Origin: Lachnospiraceae bacterium
GTDB lineage: Bacteria; Bacillota; Clostridia; Lachnospirales; Lachnospiraceae
Assembly (NCBI GenBank): GCA_014804795.1
Contig: JAAUZC010000031.1
Coordinates: forward strand, 1-47,003
DNA: 47,003 nt
Direction of reading: 5' to 3'
Shown here in pieces: positions 16,922-25,362 of the stretch. Position numbers and translations under genes: made by a program. Numbering within the stretch: the first letter of the stretch is position 1; each line of letters opens with the position of its first letter. A model generated the notes under the pieces. The model was not told where the DNA came from, searched no databases, and saw only the letters and a list, made by a program, of their open reading frames with translations.

Positions 16922-17596
16922 TTATTGTGATATTGCTGCAATCACTGAAAATTTTTGATACAAATAGACGCATTTCACAACTTTAAATCCACACTCCTTC
17001 AACATCTCTATTTCCTGTTCAACAGAACATTCTCTGTCTAATTTTCTTCGTTCTTTCCACAACGCTATATCCGTATCTGTTAACTCTGCATTTGCCAGAC
17101 AACTTTCCCAGTATGAATCAAACCATTTATTCATTTCCGGCTGTCCGGCACAAAACTGGTCATAGTTTACAAACAGACCACTTTCCGGCAAACTTTCATA
17201 TATTTTCTTAAACAGTTTTATCTTTTCGTTGTCTTCCAAATGATGAATAGATAAGGCAGAGATAACCGTGTCAAAGGAAATATCCGGCAGATTTTGAACG
17301 TAATCCCCGGTTTGATATGAAATAGTTTTTATACCGGCAAATCTTTTTCTGGCAATATTCAGCATTTCATCAGCGATATCCACAAGCACATATTCGGCAT
17401 TCGGCCATTGCCGATACCAGAAATAAGTCAACAATCCTGTTCCGGCACCCAGATCGATAATTCGTTTGGGCTCTGCTATATTCGAAACGATAAATTCTGT
17501 TGTATTTGCATAAAAGTCATCAAAACAGGGGATAAACTTCTTTCGATTAACGTCATACTCTTTCGCAATTAAATTAAATTGACTTTCTATACTCAT
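16922..17596 (-). CDS. Class I SAM-dependent methyltransferase
   Basis: Rossmann-fold methyltransferase with motif I DLGAGTGLLTYF near residue 48, the acidic VDIADEM that binds the ribose near 74, and SFDTVISALSIHHLED (motif IV region) near 107. The N-terminus (SQFNLIAKEYDVNRKKFIPC) is like small-molecule methyltransferases. Substrate unknown. GGAGGAGG precedes the ATG. It lies between another methyltransferase and a GNAT gene, all on one strand with short gaps. Confidence 0.85.
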   Translation of the reverse strand: MSIESQFNLIAKEYDVNRKKFIPCFDDFYANTTEFIVSNIAEPKRIIDLGAGTGLLTYFWYRQWPNAEYVLVDIADEMLNIARKRFAGIKTISYQTGDYVQNLPDISFDTVISALSIHHLEDNEKIKLFKKIYESLPESGLFVNYDQFCAGQPEMNKWFDSYWESCLANAELTDTDIALWKERRKLDRECSVEQEIEMLKECGFKVVKCVYLYQKFSVIAAISQ

Positions 17597-17626
17597 TCAT
17601 ACCTCCTCCCGACTGTAGCCAGCGTT

Positions 17627-18226
17627 TTAGATCTTTGTGATAACCGCTATGGCACAGGGCATTCTTCCTTCAACAACGTGATACTCAACATTTTCATACC
17701 CTGCATCCGCAAAAAATTTCTGATAGGAACTGATATCAAATTGCCGCTTGAAATTTGCTCCGGCAGCTTCCAGCAAACGGACTGCCTTTTTATTCACTCC
17801 CTCAGACGCGTTAATATAGGTCGGAATAATTATTTTTCCTCCGGTTTTACATACCCTTTCCAATTCTTTTATCGCAGTATACGGGTTTTCCAACAGATGT
17901 AACACATTTCCCGCAACCACCTTGTCAAATCTGTTACCACGGCATTTTAACTGTGTCATGTCCGCACGTTTTACCTTTATATTGCTGTATTTCCGACAGT
18001 TTTTCAATGTCTGTTTTAACATTCCTTTGGAAAAATCCGTTGCGATCAACTGTCTGCATTTGGGCGCAATGTATTTGCTGATCGCTCCTGTTCCACAGGC
18101 GCACTCCAATACAATATCATCTTCCACGATCTCTTCCGCTACCCTTTTCCCAACACCCAGATATACTTTTCCATTGTATACCGTCTCAAAAAAATCATAT
18201 AAACCGGACACTTTATCCCAGAACAT
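17627..18226 (-). CDS. Class I SAM-dependent methyltransferase
   Basis: A second methyltransferase of the UbiE type: motif I is LECACGTGAISKYIAP near residue 40, then IATDFSKGMLKQTL near 60 and FDKVVAGNVLHLLENPYTAI near 98. The motif I form with Cys-Ala-Cys is common in small Clostridial enzymes. It ends in a methyltransferase-like strand pair (CAIAVITKI). AGGAGG lies ten bases before the ATG. It is not a close paralogue of its neighbour. Substrate unknown. Confidence 0.85.
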   Translation of the reverse strand: MFWDKVSGLYDFFETVYNGKVYLGVGKRVAEEIVEDDIVLECACGTGAISKYIAPKCRQLIATDFSKGMLKQTLKNCRKYSNIKVKRADMTQLKCRGNRFDKVVAGNVLHLLENPYTAIKELERVCKTGGKIIIPTYINASEGVNKKAVRLLEAAGANFKRQFDISSYQKFFADAGYENVEYHVVEGRMPCAIAVITKI

Positions 18227-18256
18227 AATATCTCTACCTCCTGCTTGCCTTCAAAT

Positions 18257-19012
18257 TTATTTTCTCTCCCTGTGGGCTGTGATAATGGTATAACTGTACG
18301 CATTTACTGTTATGCGGCAATTATCTATATTTATATACCAATTCTTTCCCGCTCTTGTGATAATCGCATCATCAGATTCTATTTTTTCTTTACACCATGC
18401 AACTACATCATCTGTATCTAATAACAGATTTCTTTTTATCCGCACTACGCCCAATTCCGTCGTATGCAGTTTACCCAAATTATTCAGCAATTTTTCAACT
18501 AAATCAATATCAACCTGATATTCTTCATCAATCAATATATAGTTTGCCCCATGTCTGATGCACTGTTCCAGCATTTTGCCATTATCCCGACGTACCATCT
18601 CCAAAGTGCAGTCTTCGTCTTCCCCACGATTTTCAATCACATTTGCAAATCTCCTGATATCATCGAAATGGTTCTCAATATATTTCTCGCTCATGATCAG
18701 ACAATAAAACCTGATTTCATCCAAATACTTCTTCTCAAAATCTTTCTCCCAGTCCAAAGGAATATAGCATCCTTCCACAACAAGATTTTGATGGTTTTCT
18801 ATAGCCGTCTTGATCATTTCGCGCACAATCGGCCATAGATAGTCTGTCAGCAGCCTGTCGTCACTTACAGGTGTAAGCGTTGTATTGCCGCTGCGAATAA
18901 GTCCCATCTTCAAATGATCTATGGAGAGATAAGGATACCTGTACTTTTCAAGAAGTTTTTGCGCAAGTGTTGTCTTGCCTGTATGAGATGCTCCCGTTAT
19001 TAGAATAATCAT
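18257..19012 (-). CDS. P-loop kinase fused to DUF3781
   Basis: Residues 1-170 form a nucleoside/adenylate-kinase-like P-loop domain: GASHTGKTTLAQKLLEKY at 7-24, SIDHLKMGLIRSG near 34, LVVEGCYIP near 80. Residues about 180-251 match DUF3781: TELGVVRIKRNLLLDTDDVV, then the closing NVNAYSYTIITAH-type strand. The first part resembles small-molecule kinases or zeta-type proteins. The second is usually a separate gene of 70-80 residues, so this is a natural fusion and hints that the two act together. Substrate unknown. Confidence 0.75.
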   Translation of the reverse strand: MIILITGASHTGKTTLAQKLLEKYRYPYLSIDHLKMGLIRSGNTTLTPVSDDRLLTDYLWPIVREMIKTAIENHQNLVVEGCYIPLDWEKDFEKKYLDEIRFYCLIMSEKYIENHFDDIRRFANVIENRGEDEDCTLEMVRRDNGKMLEQCIRHGANYILIDEEYQVDIDLVEKLLNNLGKLHTTELGVVRIKRNLLLDTDDVVAWCKEKIESDDAIITRAGKNWYINIDNCRITVNAYSYTIITAHRERK

Positions 19013-19078
19013 CTTTTGTCCAGCCTTTTCCGAATGTACGTCATTATTTTAGCATAACAGCCTGTCTGACACAAGAAT

Positions 19079-19738
19079 TCACTCCGTTATCCTGTAATGC
19101 CCAACGATATCCGATCTGCTCTCCAAAATATCCTGTTCATAGGAACGCTGCATTGGGTCATTATGATGAATGACATAGGGAACGCCATTTTCATTCCTGC
19201 GGTCTGAAACAATGCCGATATGGCTCTGAAAAATAACGATATCTCCTCCCTGCCATGCTTCTATATCAGTTACATCCGTAGTCAGGCTTACTGCCGTATG
19301 CGTGAAAAACACTTTCAGATTTTTCACACGCCGAAAATCAATATTAATATCCGGCTCCTCTAAAGGATAGTCAGCCGGATTCTTTGATATATCTTCCCAA
19401 ACCAGTTCCATCAGATCATATCCCGCATTTTTTAGTGCATTCGCGACAACATCTGTACAGACTCCATACTCATCATCCGGATATCCTGTCTGATAATATT
19501 TACTTTTATATTTGGGTTCTGTGGCAATATAATTTAGCGCCCCCTGAAGAATATCCGTCTGGTCATCCATACCATCCCCGTCTTTGTCAACAGAACTGTG
19601 CATCTGCTCTATTGTAATCTCATACCGGTCGGGCAGACGCTTCGCGGAAGTATGCTGATAACGAAGGGCCTGATAAACACAGGCACAGCACTTGATTCCC
19701 AAACATATGATAACTATGATCCGTATCTTCTTTTTCAT
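19079..19738 (-). CDS. DUF1287 protein, secreted or membrane-anchored
   Basis: An N-terminal signal or anchor (KKKIRIIVIICLGIKCCACV) is followed by the DUF1287 domain: YYQTGYPDDEYGVCTDVV near residue 80, then DINIDFRRVKNLKVFF, GGDIVIFQSHIGIVSDRR, and VIHHNDPMQ. The Cys in GVCTDVV and the His in SHIGIV and VIHH are the likely catalytic set, as in NlpC/P60-like papain folds, but activity of DUF1287 is unproven. It also contains DKDGDGMDDQTD, a calcium-binding-like Asp loop. It stands alone. Confidence 0.8.
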   Translation of the reverse strand: MKKKIRIIVIICLGIKCCACVYQALRYQHTSAKRLPDRYEITIEQMHSSVDKDGDGMDDQTDILQGALNYIATEPKYKSKYYQTGYPDDEYGVCTDVVANALKNAGYDLMELVWEDISKNPADYPLEEPDINIDFRRVKNLKVFFTHTAVSLTTDVTDIEAWQGGDIVIFQSHIGIVSDRRNENGVPYVIHHNDPMQRSYEQDILESRSDIVGHYRITE

Positions 19739-19835
19739 AAAATCCCTATTCTTTTACATATTGTTCCATGCATTTTTTAAATTTTTACTCCCTTTTCACA
19801 AAAGTGTTCCTATTAGCTACTCCACAAACGTGAAT

Positions 19836-20000
19836 TTACTTGCTTTTCTTCTCTTTATTGCGTCTTATCAATCCAATGATTAGTTCAATAATTCCCACAC
19901 ATAACCATATAATACCCATTACAGTATTTTCTGCCCAAAACCATAATGGCGATGCAAGAATCCATATAATTGCCAAAATTAAATTTCCTGTGCTGTTCAT
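19836..20000 (-). CDS. Small two-helix membrane protein, 54 residues
   Basis: An intact short gene: GAGGG six bases before the ATG at 20000, two hydrophobic helices (NLILAIIWILASPLWFW and TVMGIIWLCVGIIELIIGL) and a basic tail (RRNKEKKSK). By the positive-inside rule both ends of the second helix place the tail in the cytoplasm. Small paired-helix proteins of this sort are common in Firmicutes. No function can be given. Confidence 0.65.
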   Translation of the reverse strand: MNSTGNLILAIIWILASPLWFWAENTVMGIIWLCVGIIELIIGLIRRNKEKKSK

Positions 20001-20089
20001 AATTATCCCTCACAAACACCGATTTGTTACCGTTATTATAAGCTATCTTTTATGGGTACACAATTCCGAAAAGAGAGAATTTTTATTAT

Positions 20090-20111
20090 AATGCCAAAGA
20101 TAAAAGGCATT
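20090..20111 (-). terminator. Weak terminator-like hairpin
   Basis: AATGCC and GGCATT form a six-bp stem; on the minus strand ATAATAAAAATT follows. It lies ten bases after the kinase-like gene. Confidence 0.4.
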
Positions 20112-20120
20112 TATTGCCGC

Positions 20121-20645
20121 TCATGAATGTTCCTTCACATACTGCAAAAATTCCAGCGTTTTCGACCAGTATTTTATTCCCCAGTTTTCAAAGCTCCACT
20201 CCTCCATATACTCATTGCACTCAAAGTCAATATAATAGATTTCTCCATTTTGTACTGCAAAATTGGTTGGAAAGTAATCTATGTTCAAATGTGCGTCATA
20301 CAACAGCGCACACATATGCCGCACCTGCTCGACATAATCGGGTTTCATCCTGTCCTGCAAAACCAGTTCGTAAATGGTATCTCCCTCAATAAATTCTTTC
20401 AGAATACGCTCATTTTCTATATCAACATCAATCATGACCGGCATTTTTATCCCTGTTTTTCGTAATCGCTCATAGTCGTTTATTTCTGCCTCGATCTTAT
20501 TTCCAAACTGGTAATAATCACATGGTTCATGGTGTATCTGTTTCAAAACATACTTTTTTTCGCCATCTTTCGCAAGATAGGAATATCCGCCTTTTCCTTT
20601 TCCCAATAATTTCAATATTTCATATTCTTTTCCGTTTACAACCAT
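20121..20645 (-). CDS. Small protein-kinase-like protein
   Basis: A 174-residue kinase-like fold: glycine loop LLGKGKGGYSYLAKD near residue 14, the lysine in YVLKQIH near 34, the hinge ERILKEFIEGDTIYEL near 80, and a catalytic loop LNIDYFPTNFAV near 120 with IYYIDFECN as the DFx equivalent. The usual HxD is changed to NID, and the length is short, as in RIO- or APH-like kinases. Activity is plausible; substrate unknown. AGAGGAT precedes the ATG. Confidence 0.75.
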   Translation of the reverse strand: MVVNGKEYEILKLLGKGKGGYSYLAKDGEKKYVLKQIHHEPCDYYQFGNKIEAEINDYERLRKTGIKMPVMIDVDIENERILKEFIEGDTIYELVLQDRMKPDYVEQVRHMCALLYDAHLNIDYFPTNFAVQNGEIYYIDFECNEYMEEWSFENWGIKYWSKTLEFLQYVKEHS

Positions 20646-20802
20646 CTTTTCATATCCTCTTACCGCGCCTCTATTTGAATTTTATGTTTCATTTACTTCT
20701 ATCTGCCGTCCTAAATCATCGCTCCGATTTTACCACAGCTTTCCACCAATACAATCCTCCGCCGGATCTCTCCCAAGGAAACCACTATTATTTAAGACCA
20801 CA

Positions 20803-20913
20803 TCACGATAAGCGTCGGGATGCAGTTTTATATTTATCAGTTTCCCCATTTTTAAAATAAAAGTTTGTCAAATCCCTTTTACTTTCGTAACCTAATCTGT
20901 TATAATTAATCAT
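20803..20913 (-). CDS. Short frame with strong ribosome site, 36 residues
   Basis: In the 445-base gap between the kinase-like gene and marR lies a frame beginning MINYNRLGYESKRDLTNFYF and ending TASRRLS, with AAGGAG nine bases before its ATG and a TATAATT-like box further upstream. An ATGCAAAA/TTTTGCAT repeat brackets the leader (20911-20918 and the 20970s). I do not recognise it. It may be the surviving start of a longer gene, since no coding frame continues after the stop. Confidence 0.3.
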   Translation of the reverse strand: MINYNRLGYESKRDLTNFYFKNGETDKYKTASRRLS

Positions 20914-21027
20914 GCAAAAGCGCTCCTTTGTTTGTTGTTTTGTGGTGATTCAATTATAACAAAGGTTCTGTGTTTTTGCATTTTTATTTATGTGGAAAAA
21001 ATGGAGCAAACTCAAACTCTTTCTGCA

Positions 21028-21070
21028 TTGACAATTTTTCAAATCTGGTATATTATGTAGCTTGCTACAT
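21028..21070 (+). promoter_or_regulatory. Promoter and MarR-type operator
   Basis: TTGACA (21028-21033) and TATTAT (21051-21056) are separated by 17 bases, an excellent vegetative promoter. The palindrome ATGTAGCTTGCTACAT at 21055-21070 overlaps the -10 and start site, where a MarR repressor bound to it would block transcription. Another half-site-like ATGTAG follows at 21071-21076. Autoregulation of the marR-MATE operon is inferred. Confidence 0.75.
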
Positions 21071-21091
21071 ATGTAGTGCGGAGGCATAAAC

Positions 21092-21538
21092 ATGGATGAA
21101 CTAAAATGCTATTTCAAAAAAATACATAATCAGTTGGAGGCCGGTTTCAACAAAACATACAAAAAATACGGACTGACCAGCACACAGCTTGATGTATTGA
21201 TATATCTTTCGCAGGAATCCTGTATGGAAAACACTCTCACCGATATCGCCGCACATTTCGGCGTTAAACACACCAGCGTCATCCATGTACTGAAGCTTTT
21301 AGAAAAGAAAGGCCTTATCTGTAAAAGTACAGTTCAGGGCAGCCGCACCAAACCTATTCTGCTGACAGGAGACGGCATGCAGCTCTGCAACCGGCTCATT
21401 TCAAAAATGCAGCAGGAAAGTCCTTTGCTGGACGAAATTATGTTTGCCGGTTTATCAGAAAATGACAGACAGTATCTGAAAAAAATGCTACGACAGATTT
21501 ATAGAAATCTGGAATCCGATGCGTTCAAAAATATGTAA
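21092..21538 (+). CDS. MarR-family transcriptional regulator
   Basis: A 148-residue winged-helix protein: dimer helix at the start, then YGLTSTQLDVLIYLSQES, recognition region NTLTDIAAHFGVKHTSVIHV, LKLLEKKGLICK, and wing STVQGSRTKPILLTGDG. This is the normal MarR order. GGAGG lies seven bases before the ATG. The gene is followed after 24 bases by a MATE transporter, so it probably represses that efflux pump and responds to one of its substrates. Confidence 0.9.
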   Translation: MDELKCYFKKIHNQLEAGFNKTYKKYGLTSTQLDVLIYLSQESCMENTLTDIAAHFGVKHTSVIHVLKLLEKKGLICKSTVQGSRTKPILLTGDGMQLCNRLISKMQQESPLLDEIMFAGLSENDRQYLKKMLRQIYRNLESDAFKNM

Positions 21539-21562
21539 AAGCGGGGAAAGGAAGAATTTATT

Positions 21563-22948
21563 ATGCAGAATAAAACAACAGAAATATTCCGGGATGCACC
21601 GGTACCAAAAGCGGTTATCAGCAATGTAGTGCCATCCATTATCAGTATGATCATGGTTTTAATTTATAATCTGGCTGATACTTTCTTTATAGGTCAGACT
21701 AAAAATGCCTATATGGTCGCCGCTATTTCCGTTGCGACCCCGGCGTTCCTTTTATTCATGGCCGTGGGCATGCTCTTCGGCATAGGCGGTACCTCCCTGA
21801 TATCGAGGTCACTCGGCGAAGGCAAAACAGAAAAGGCAAGGACCACTTCCGCCTTCTGCTTCTGGACCGGACTTTGCATTGGTATCATTGCAATGATCAT
21901 TATATTTATCTTTGCCGTGCCGGTAAGTCGTGCCATTGGCGCCAGCGACGACACCGTAGGTTATGCCTCGCAATATCTGCGCATCGTTTCCACAGCCATT
22001 CCCTTTCTAATCATCAGCAACTGTTTCAGCAACATCATCCGTGCAGAGGGTAAGGCAAACATTGCCATGATGGGCATGCTGATTGGAAATCTGATCAATA
22101 TTGTACTGGACCCCGTCATGATCCTCGGGTTTGGATGGGATGTGGCCGGAGCGGCAGTTGCAACCGTTCTTGGCAATGTTTTTGCAGCTGCTTTCTATAT
22201 CTGGCATCTGCTTTCCAAAAATTCGATGCTTTCCATCCACCCCGGACAATATCGGGTCGGAAAGGGAATCGCTGTCGGCGTTTTTGCCATCGGCATTCCG
22301 GCATCACTAAACAGCATCCTGATGAGCTGTTCCAATATCATTGTAAACAATATCATGTTCCACTACGGTGACATGGCCGTTGCAGGGCTTGGCGTGGCAA
22401 TGAAAGTCAATATGATTGTTGTAATGCTCTTAATCGGACTCGGCACCGGCATCCAGCCGGTTCTGGGCTACTGTTTCGGTGCCGGAAACAAAAAGCGTTA
22501 TATGGCCGTCCTTAAATTCTCACTGCTCCTTGCTTTCGGGTTGAGCGCTGTCATGACCGTTATATGCTACTGCGGAGCCGGCCCGCTTGTCCATGCGTTT
22601 CTGGAAGATTCGGATGCATTCGCTTATGGCATGTCATTTGCCCGCATCTATATTTATTCCGGGCCTGTCATGGGAATACTGTTTGTATTTATTAACGCAA
22701 TTCAGTCCACCGGAGCCGCACTGCCTGCCCTGATCCTTTCCATCAGCCGACAGGGAATCATTTATCTGCCGGTATTATTTTTGTTCCGGAATATTTTTGA
22801 CTCTGCGGTTATGCTCGCAGCGGCGCAGCCGATCACAGACTATCTGGCCACTGCTCTTGCCATTACGCTGTTTATATTTACCTGTCGGAAATACTTTCCG
22901 AAAGCCGATGAAATACAGCCTGCTCAGGAAGACAATCTGCAACAGTAA
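21563..22948 (+). CDS. MATE-family multidrug efflux transporter
   Basis: A 461-residue, twelve-helix integral membrane protein of the MATE family. Typical pieces are NVVPSIISMIMVLIYNLADT in helix 1, GIGGTSLISRSLGEGKTEKA in the first loop, LIGNLINIVLDPVMILGFGW, and GLGTGIQPVLGYCFGAGNKK in the second half. MATE proteins export cationic compounds using sodium or proton gradients. Its partner is the MarR gene just upstream. It ends one base before the convergent amidase gene begins its stop codon. Confidence 0.9.
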   Translation: MQNKTTEIFRDAPVPKAVISNVVPSIISMIMVLIYNLADTFFIGQTKNAYMVAAISVATPAFLLFMAVGMLFGIGGTSLISRSLGEGKTEKARTTSAFCFWTGLCIGIIAMIIIFIFAVPVSRAIGASDDTVGYASQYLRIVSTAIPFLIISNCFSNIIRAEGKANIAMMGMLIGNLINIVLDPVMILGFGWDVAGAAVATVLGNVFAAAFYIWHLLSKNSMLSIHPGQYRVGKGIAVGVFAIGIPASLNSILMSCSNIIVNNIMFHYGDMAVAGLGVAMKVNMIVVMLLIGLGTGIQPVLGYCFGAGNKKRYMAVLKFSLLLAFGLSAVMTVICYCGAGPLVHAFLEDSDAFAYGMSFARIYIYSGPVMGILFVFINAIQSTGAALPALILSISRQGIIYLPVLFLFRNIFDSAVMLAAAQPITDYLATALAITLFIFTCRKYFPKADEIQPAQEDNLQQ

Positions 22949-24037
22949 TTACTCCTTCTTCCCGGCCGCCACATCCTGTTTTAAGTTTTCCCATGCATCT
23001 TCATGCTCCGTATAATAAATGGGGCATTTTTTGCCCCCGCAGTCATAGTGGCGCAGGATATGGTTTATATCCAGATTATAGGCATCCGTCAGCCACGCCA
23101 AAAGGGAAATCAGGGAATCATAGGTTTCCTGTGTGAAGGAACCGTCCTCCGCCTTATAACAACACTCAATGGAAATAGAGTCATAATTTCTTGTCTGCAC
23201 CGCATACGCAATCTCATTCAGTGGGACACACTGGATGATCTCCCCCTCGTACCCTATGATAAAGTGGGCGCTGACACTGGCCTCATGCATGTCTTTCTGC
23301 TGCTCAAAGTAACTGCGGTTCTGTGCCGCACTGGTTCCCGGATTAGCCGTATAGTGCACAAAAATATCTCTTACCTCCGGCAACGTTTCCCCAGGCCGGG
23401 AATACTCGTTGACAGGCAGAAAATCTTCTGTCCAGGCCGGATGTTCTTTGAACTTTTTCGCTGAAAGCCCCTGTATGATAGCCGAAGAATCATCCAGGGA
23501 TTCTTCTTCAACCGTCTGCATCTCCTGTGAGCTGTCATTCTGTTTCAGCTCTGAAGCATTTCCTTTTTTCAATAAAACCAGCCAGCTGACCATAAAGATG
23601 CAAAGCATCCATGCAGCAACTGTCATTTTTCGACGAAACACCTGCTTTCTGCGGCGTTTTTTAGCTGCTGCCAAATTCCGCTGTCTATCAGCCTGTACGG
23701 AACGCGGCCGCCGATGCGTTTCTGCTCCTGTCACCGGCTGCCTGCTTCTTATATCTATTATATCCAACGATCTATTTGATCTTTCGTTTTTTACTCCTGC
23801 CGGTCTGCGGTTTCCTGCGTTTCTCACTTCCGGTGATCTGCGGCTTCTTACATTCATCGCTTCTGCCGGTCGTCGGCTTCTTCCTCTCACTGCTTCCCGG
23901 GAGCCACGAGAACTTTCATTTACTGCCTTTCGCAGTCTCCGCTGCTCCTCATAATCCACCAGATAGGGATTTCTCTTTACACTGATCACATCAAGACTTT
24001 GTTTTCTCTGCACCGCCCTGTTTTCCTGCGCCTGCAT
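22949..24037 (-). CDS. N-acetylmuramoyl-L-alanine amidase (Amidase_2), membrane anchored
   Basis: C-terminal about 150 residues form an Amidase_2/PGRP domain: VRDIFVHYTANPGTSAAQNR holds the first zinc histidine, SAHFIIGYEGEIIQCVPLNE the second region, and HILRHYDCGGKKCPIYY the closing one. It would cut the bond between muramic acid and the stem peptide. One membrane helix (VAAWMLCIFMVSWLVLL, about 140-157) puts the enzyme outside. Before it lies an unusual 130-residue, Arg-rich cytoplasmic tail with repeated RSRRP/NRRPAG units. GAGGTG precedes the ATG at 24037; an in-frame GTG at 24046 overlaps that site. Confidence 0.85.
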   Translation of the reverse strand: MQAQENRAVQRKQSLDVISVKRNPYLVDYEEQRRLRKAVNESSRGSREAVRGRSRRPAEAMNVRSRRSPEVRNAGNRRPAGVKNERSNRSLDIIDIRSRQPVTGAETHRRPRSVQADRQRNLAAAKKRRRKQVFRRKMTVAAWMLCIFMVSWLVLLKKGNASELKQNDSSQEMQTVEEESLDDSSAIIQGLSAKKFKEHPAWTEDFLPVNEYSRPGETLPEVRDIFVHYTANPGTSAAQNRSYFEQQKDMHEASVSAHFIIGYEGEIIQCVPLNEIAYAVQTRNYDSISIECCYKAEDGSFTQETYDSLISLLAWLTDAYNLDINHILRHYDCGGKKCPIYYTEHEDAWENLKQDVAAGKKE

Positions 24038-24237
24038 TCCCCTCACCTCATTGTGTTTTCTTTCGGCATCCTGACCGCATCGAGTCCTCCGCCGATTTTA
24101 TCTGAAATACAATATAGGCTTCAATTGTATCAAAGTTGTTAAATTTTCCGTTAATTAGCCAGAAATTTTATTTTTCCTGTTGTTTAAACTATAATTTATC
24201 TTTGGCGTATCGGGATAGCGACTATAGTTTCAATTTT

Positions 24238-24639
24238 TCAAATTTCCTCCCGTATTCTATCCACCAATGTCACATCCGCCGGCAGCCACTCCACCGAATT
24301 AAGTTCCTCTCTCGTCAGCCACCTTGCCGCTTCATGCTCTTTGAGCACAAATTCACCGGATACAAGCTCTCCCCAGAAACAGTCCATAGAAAGATGAAAC
24401 GTGGGATAATCATACTCTATCGTGTCAAGCAAATCCCCGACCAGAATTTCCGTATCAAGTTCCTCCGCAATTTCTCTTTTCAGCGCCTGCTTCGGACTTT
24501 CACCTGCTTCAATCTTTCCGCCCGGAAATTCCCAGCCATCTTTGAATTCTCCGTATCCTCTCTGCGTTGCGAATATGACAGGTTCTCCTTTTTCGTTCAC
24601 TGCCTTTATCACGGCTGCAACTACTCTTACTGTTTTCAT
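24238..24639 (-). CDS. NUDIX hydrolase (MutT-like)
   Basis: A 133-residue protein with a full NUDIX box, GGKIEAGESPKQALKREIAE-EL, near residues 42-63, preceded by GYGEFKDGWEFPG. This arrangement with AAVIKAVNEKGEPVIFATQR is typical for 8-oxo-dGTP or (deoxy)nucleoside triphosphate pyrophosphatases that clean the nucleotide pool. Exact substrate uncertain. It is alone on its strand; the gap to the radical SAM gene holds only a 21-codon frame that I cannot support. Confidence 0.9.
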   Translation of the reverse strand: MKTVRVVAAVIKAVNEKGEPVIFATQRGYGEFKDGWEFPGGKIEAGESPKQALKREIAEELDTEILVGDLLDTIEYDYPTFHLSMDCFWGELVSGEFVLKEHEAARWLTREELNSVEWLPADVTLVDRIREEI

Positions 24640-24726
24640 CTCTTCTTTTCCCCTTAGATTTCGATACTGCTCTGCAAATAACGCAGCAGATCATCGCGAA
24701 TCGCATAGTGAATTTTCATTTGGAGT

Positions 24727-25362
24727 TTAATCAATTTTTGCCGGTTTGAGATAATCAAACACCTCAGGCTCTACCCTCAAAATATCTTTTATCCACTTAA
24801 CCGATTCTGCAATATTTTTCTCATTGTTTATCCCCGGAATATGTGGAACCCTTATATGAAGTTTTGAGGAATCCACTAAATCCTTGATCCTAAAAATATT
24901 ATCAATCAGATTTTTGTTGCTTACACCTGTATATTCTTCATATATCCGTCTATCCATATCCTTAATATCAATGATCCATTCATCCATATCATTGATAATC
25001 GGCTCCACATATCTCCACGGAACATTAAGAGACGTTTCTATTCTCATTTGCCAGGCCGGATCCGCAAGTTTGCAAACCTCATGAATGAAAGCAGATTGAA
25101 GCAAAGGCTCGCCTCCGCCAAAAGTAACTCCTCCACCTGACATACGATAATAAATTTCATCTTTTCTAAGAATCTTAATCAGTTGTGCGGGAGTATATGC
25201 TCCTCTTGGAACACTTTCACCATATGTATCTTCCTCATGGCAAAAATCATTGATACAAAACTTACAGTGAAGCGGGCAGTCAAAAAAAGTCACAAGTGTG
25301 GTCACTCCCCTGCCATCAGTCCCCATTCTTAATCTGGATATCGTCATAATATCACCAATCAT
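24727..25362 (-). CDS. Radical SAM enzyme, glycyl-radical-activase-like
   Basis: CPLHCKFC near residue 28 is the CxxxCxxC motif that binds the 4Fe-4S cluster and SAM. GGGVTFGGGEPLLQ near 87 is the GGE motif, and IDIKDMDRRIYEEYTG near 142 and LHIRVPHIPGIN near 180 follow the PflA/YjjW pattern. At 211 residues it lacks the ferredoxin insert of many activases. AGGAGG lies six bases before the ATG at 25362, which overlaps the stop of the Cys-tail gene, so the two are coupled. No glycyl radical enzyme is present in the window, so the substrate is unknown. Confidence 0.85.
   Translation of the reverse strand: MIGDIMTISRLRMGTDGRGVTTLVTFFDCPLHCKFCINDFCHEEDTYGESVPRGAYTPAQLIKILRKDEIYYRMSGGGVTFGGGEPLLQSAFIHEVCKLADPAWQMRIETSLNVPWRYVEPIINDMDEWIIDIKDMDRRIYEEYTGVSNKNLIDNIFRIKDLVDSSKLHIRVPHIPGINNEKNIAESVKWIKDILRVEPEVFDYLKPAKID

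Noticed and set aside
23003-23954. Plus-strand frames of 153 and 181 codons
   Set aside because: They mirror the amidase gene; composition is that of a complementary-strand shadow.
24658-24720. 21-codon frame between the radical SAM and NUDIX genes
   Set aside because: No ribosome site and too short; it may be a leftover tail of a lost gene.
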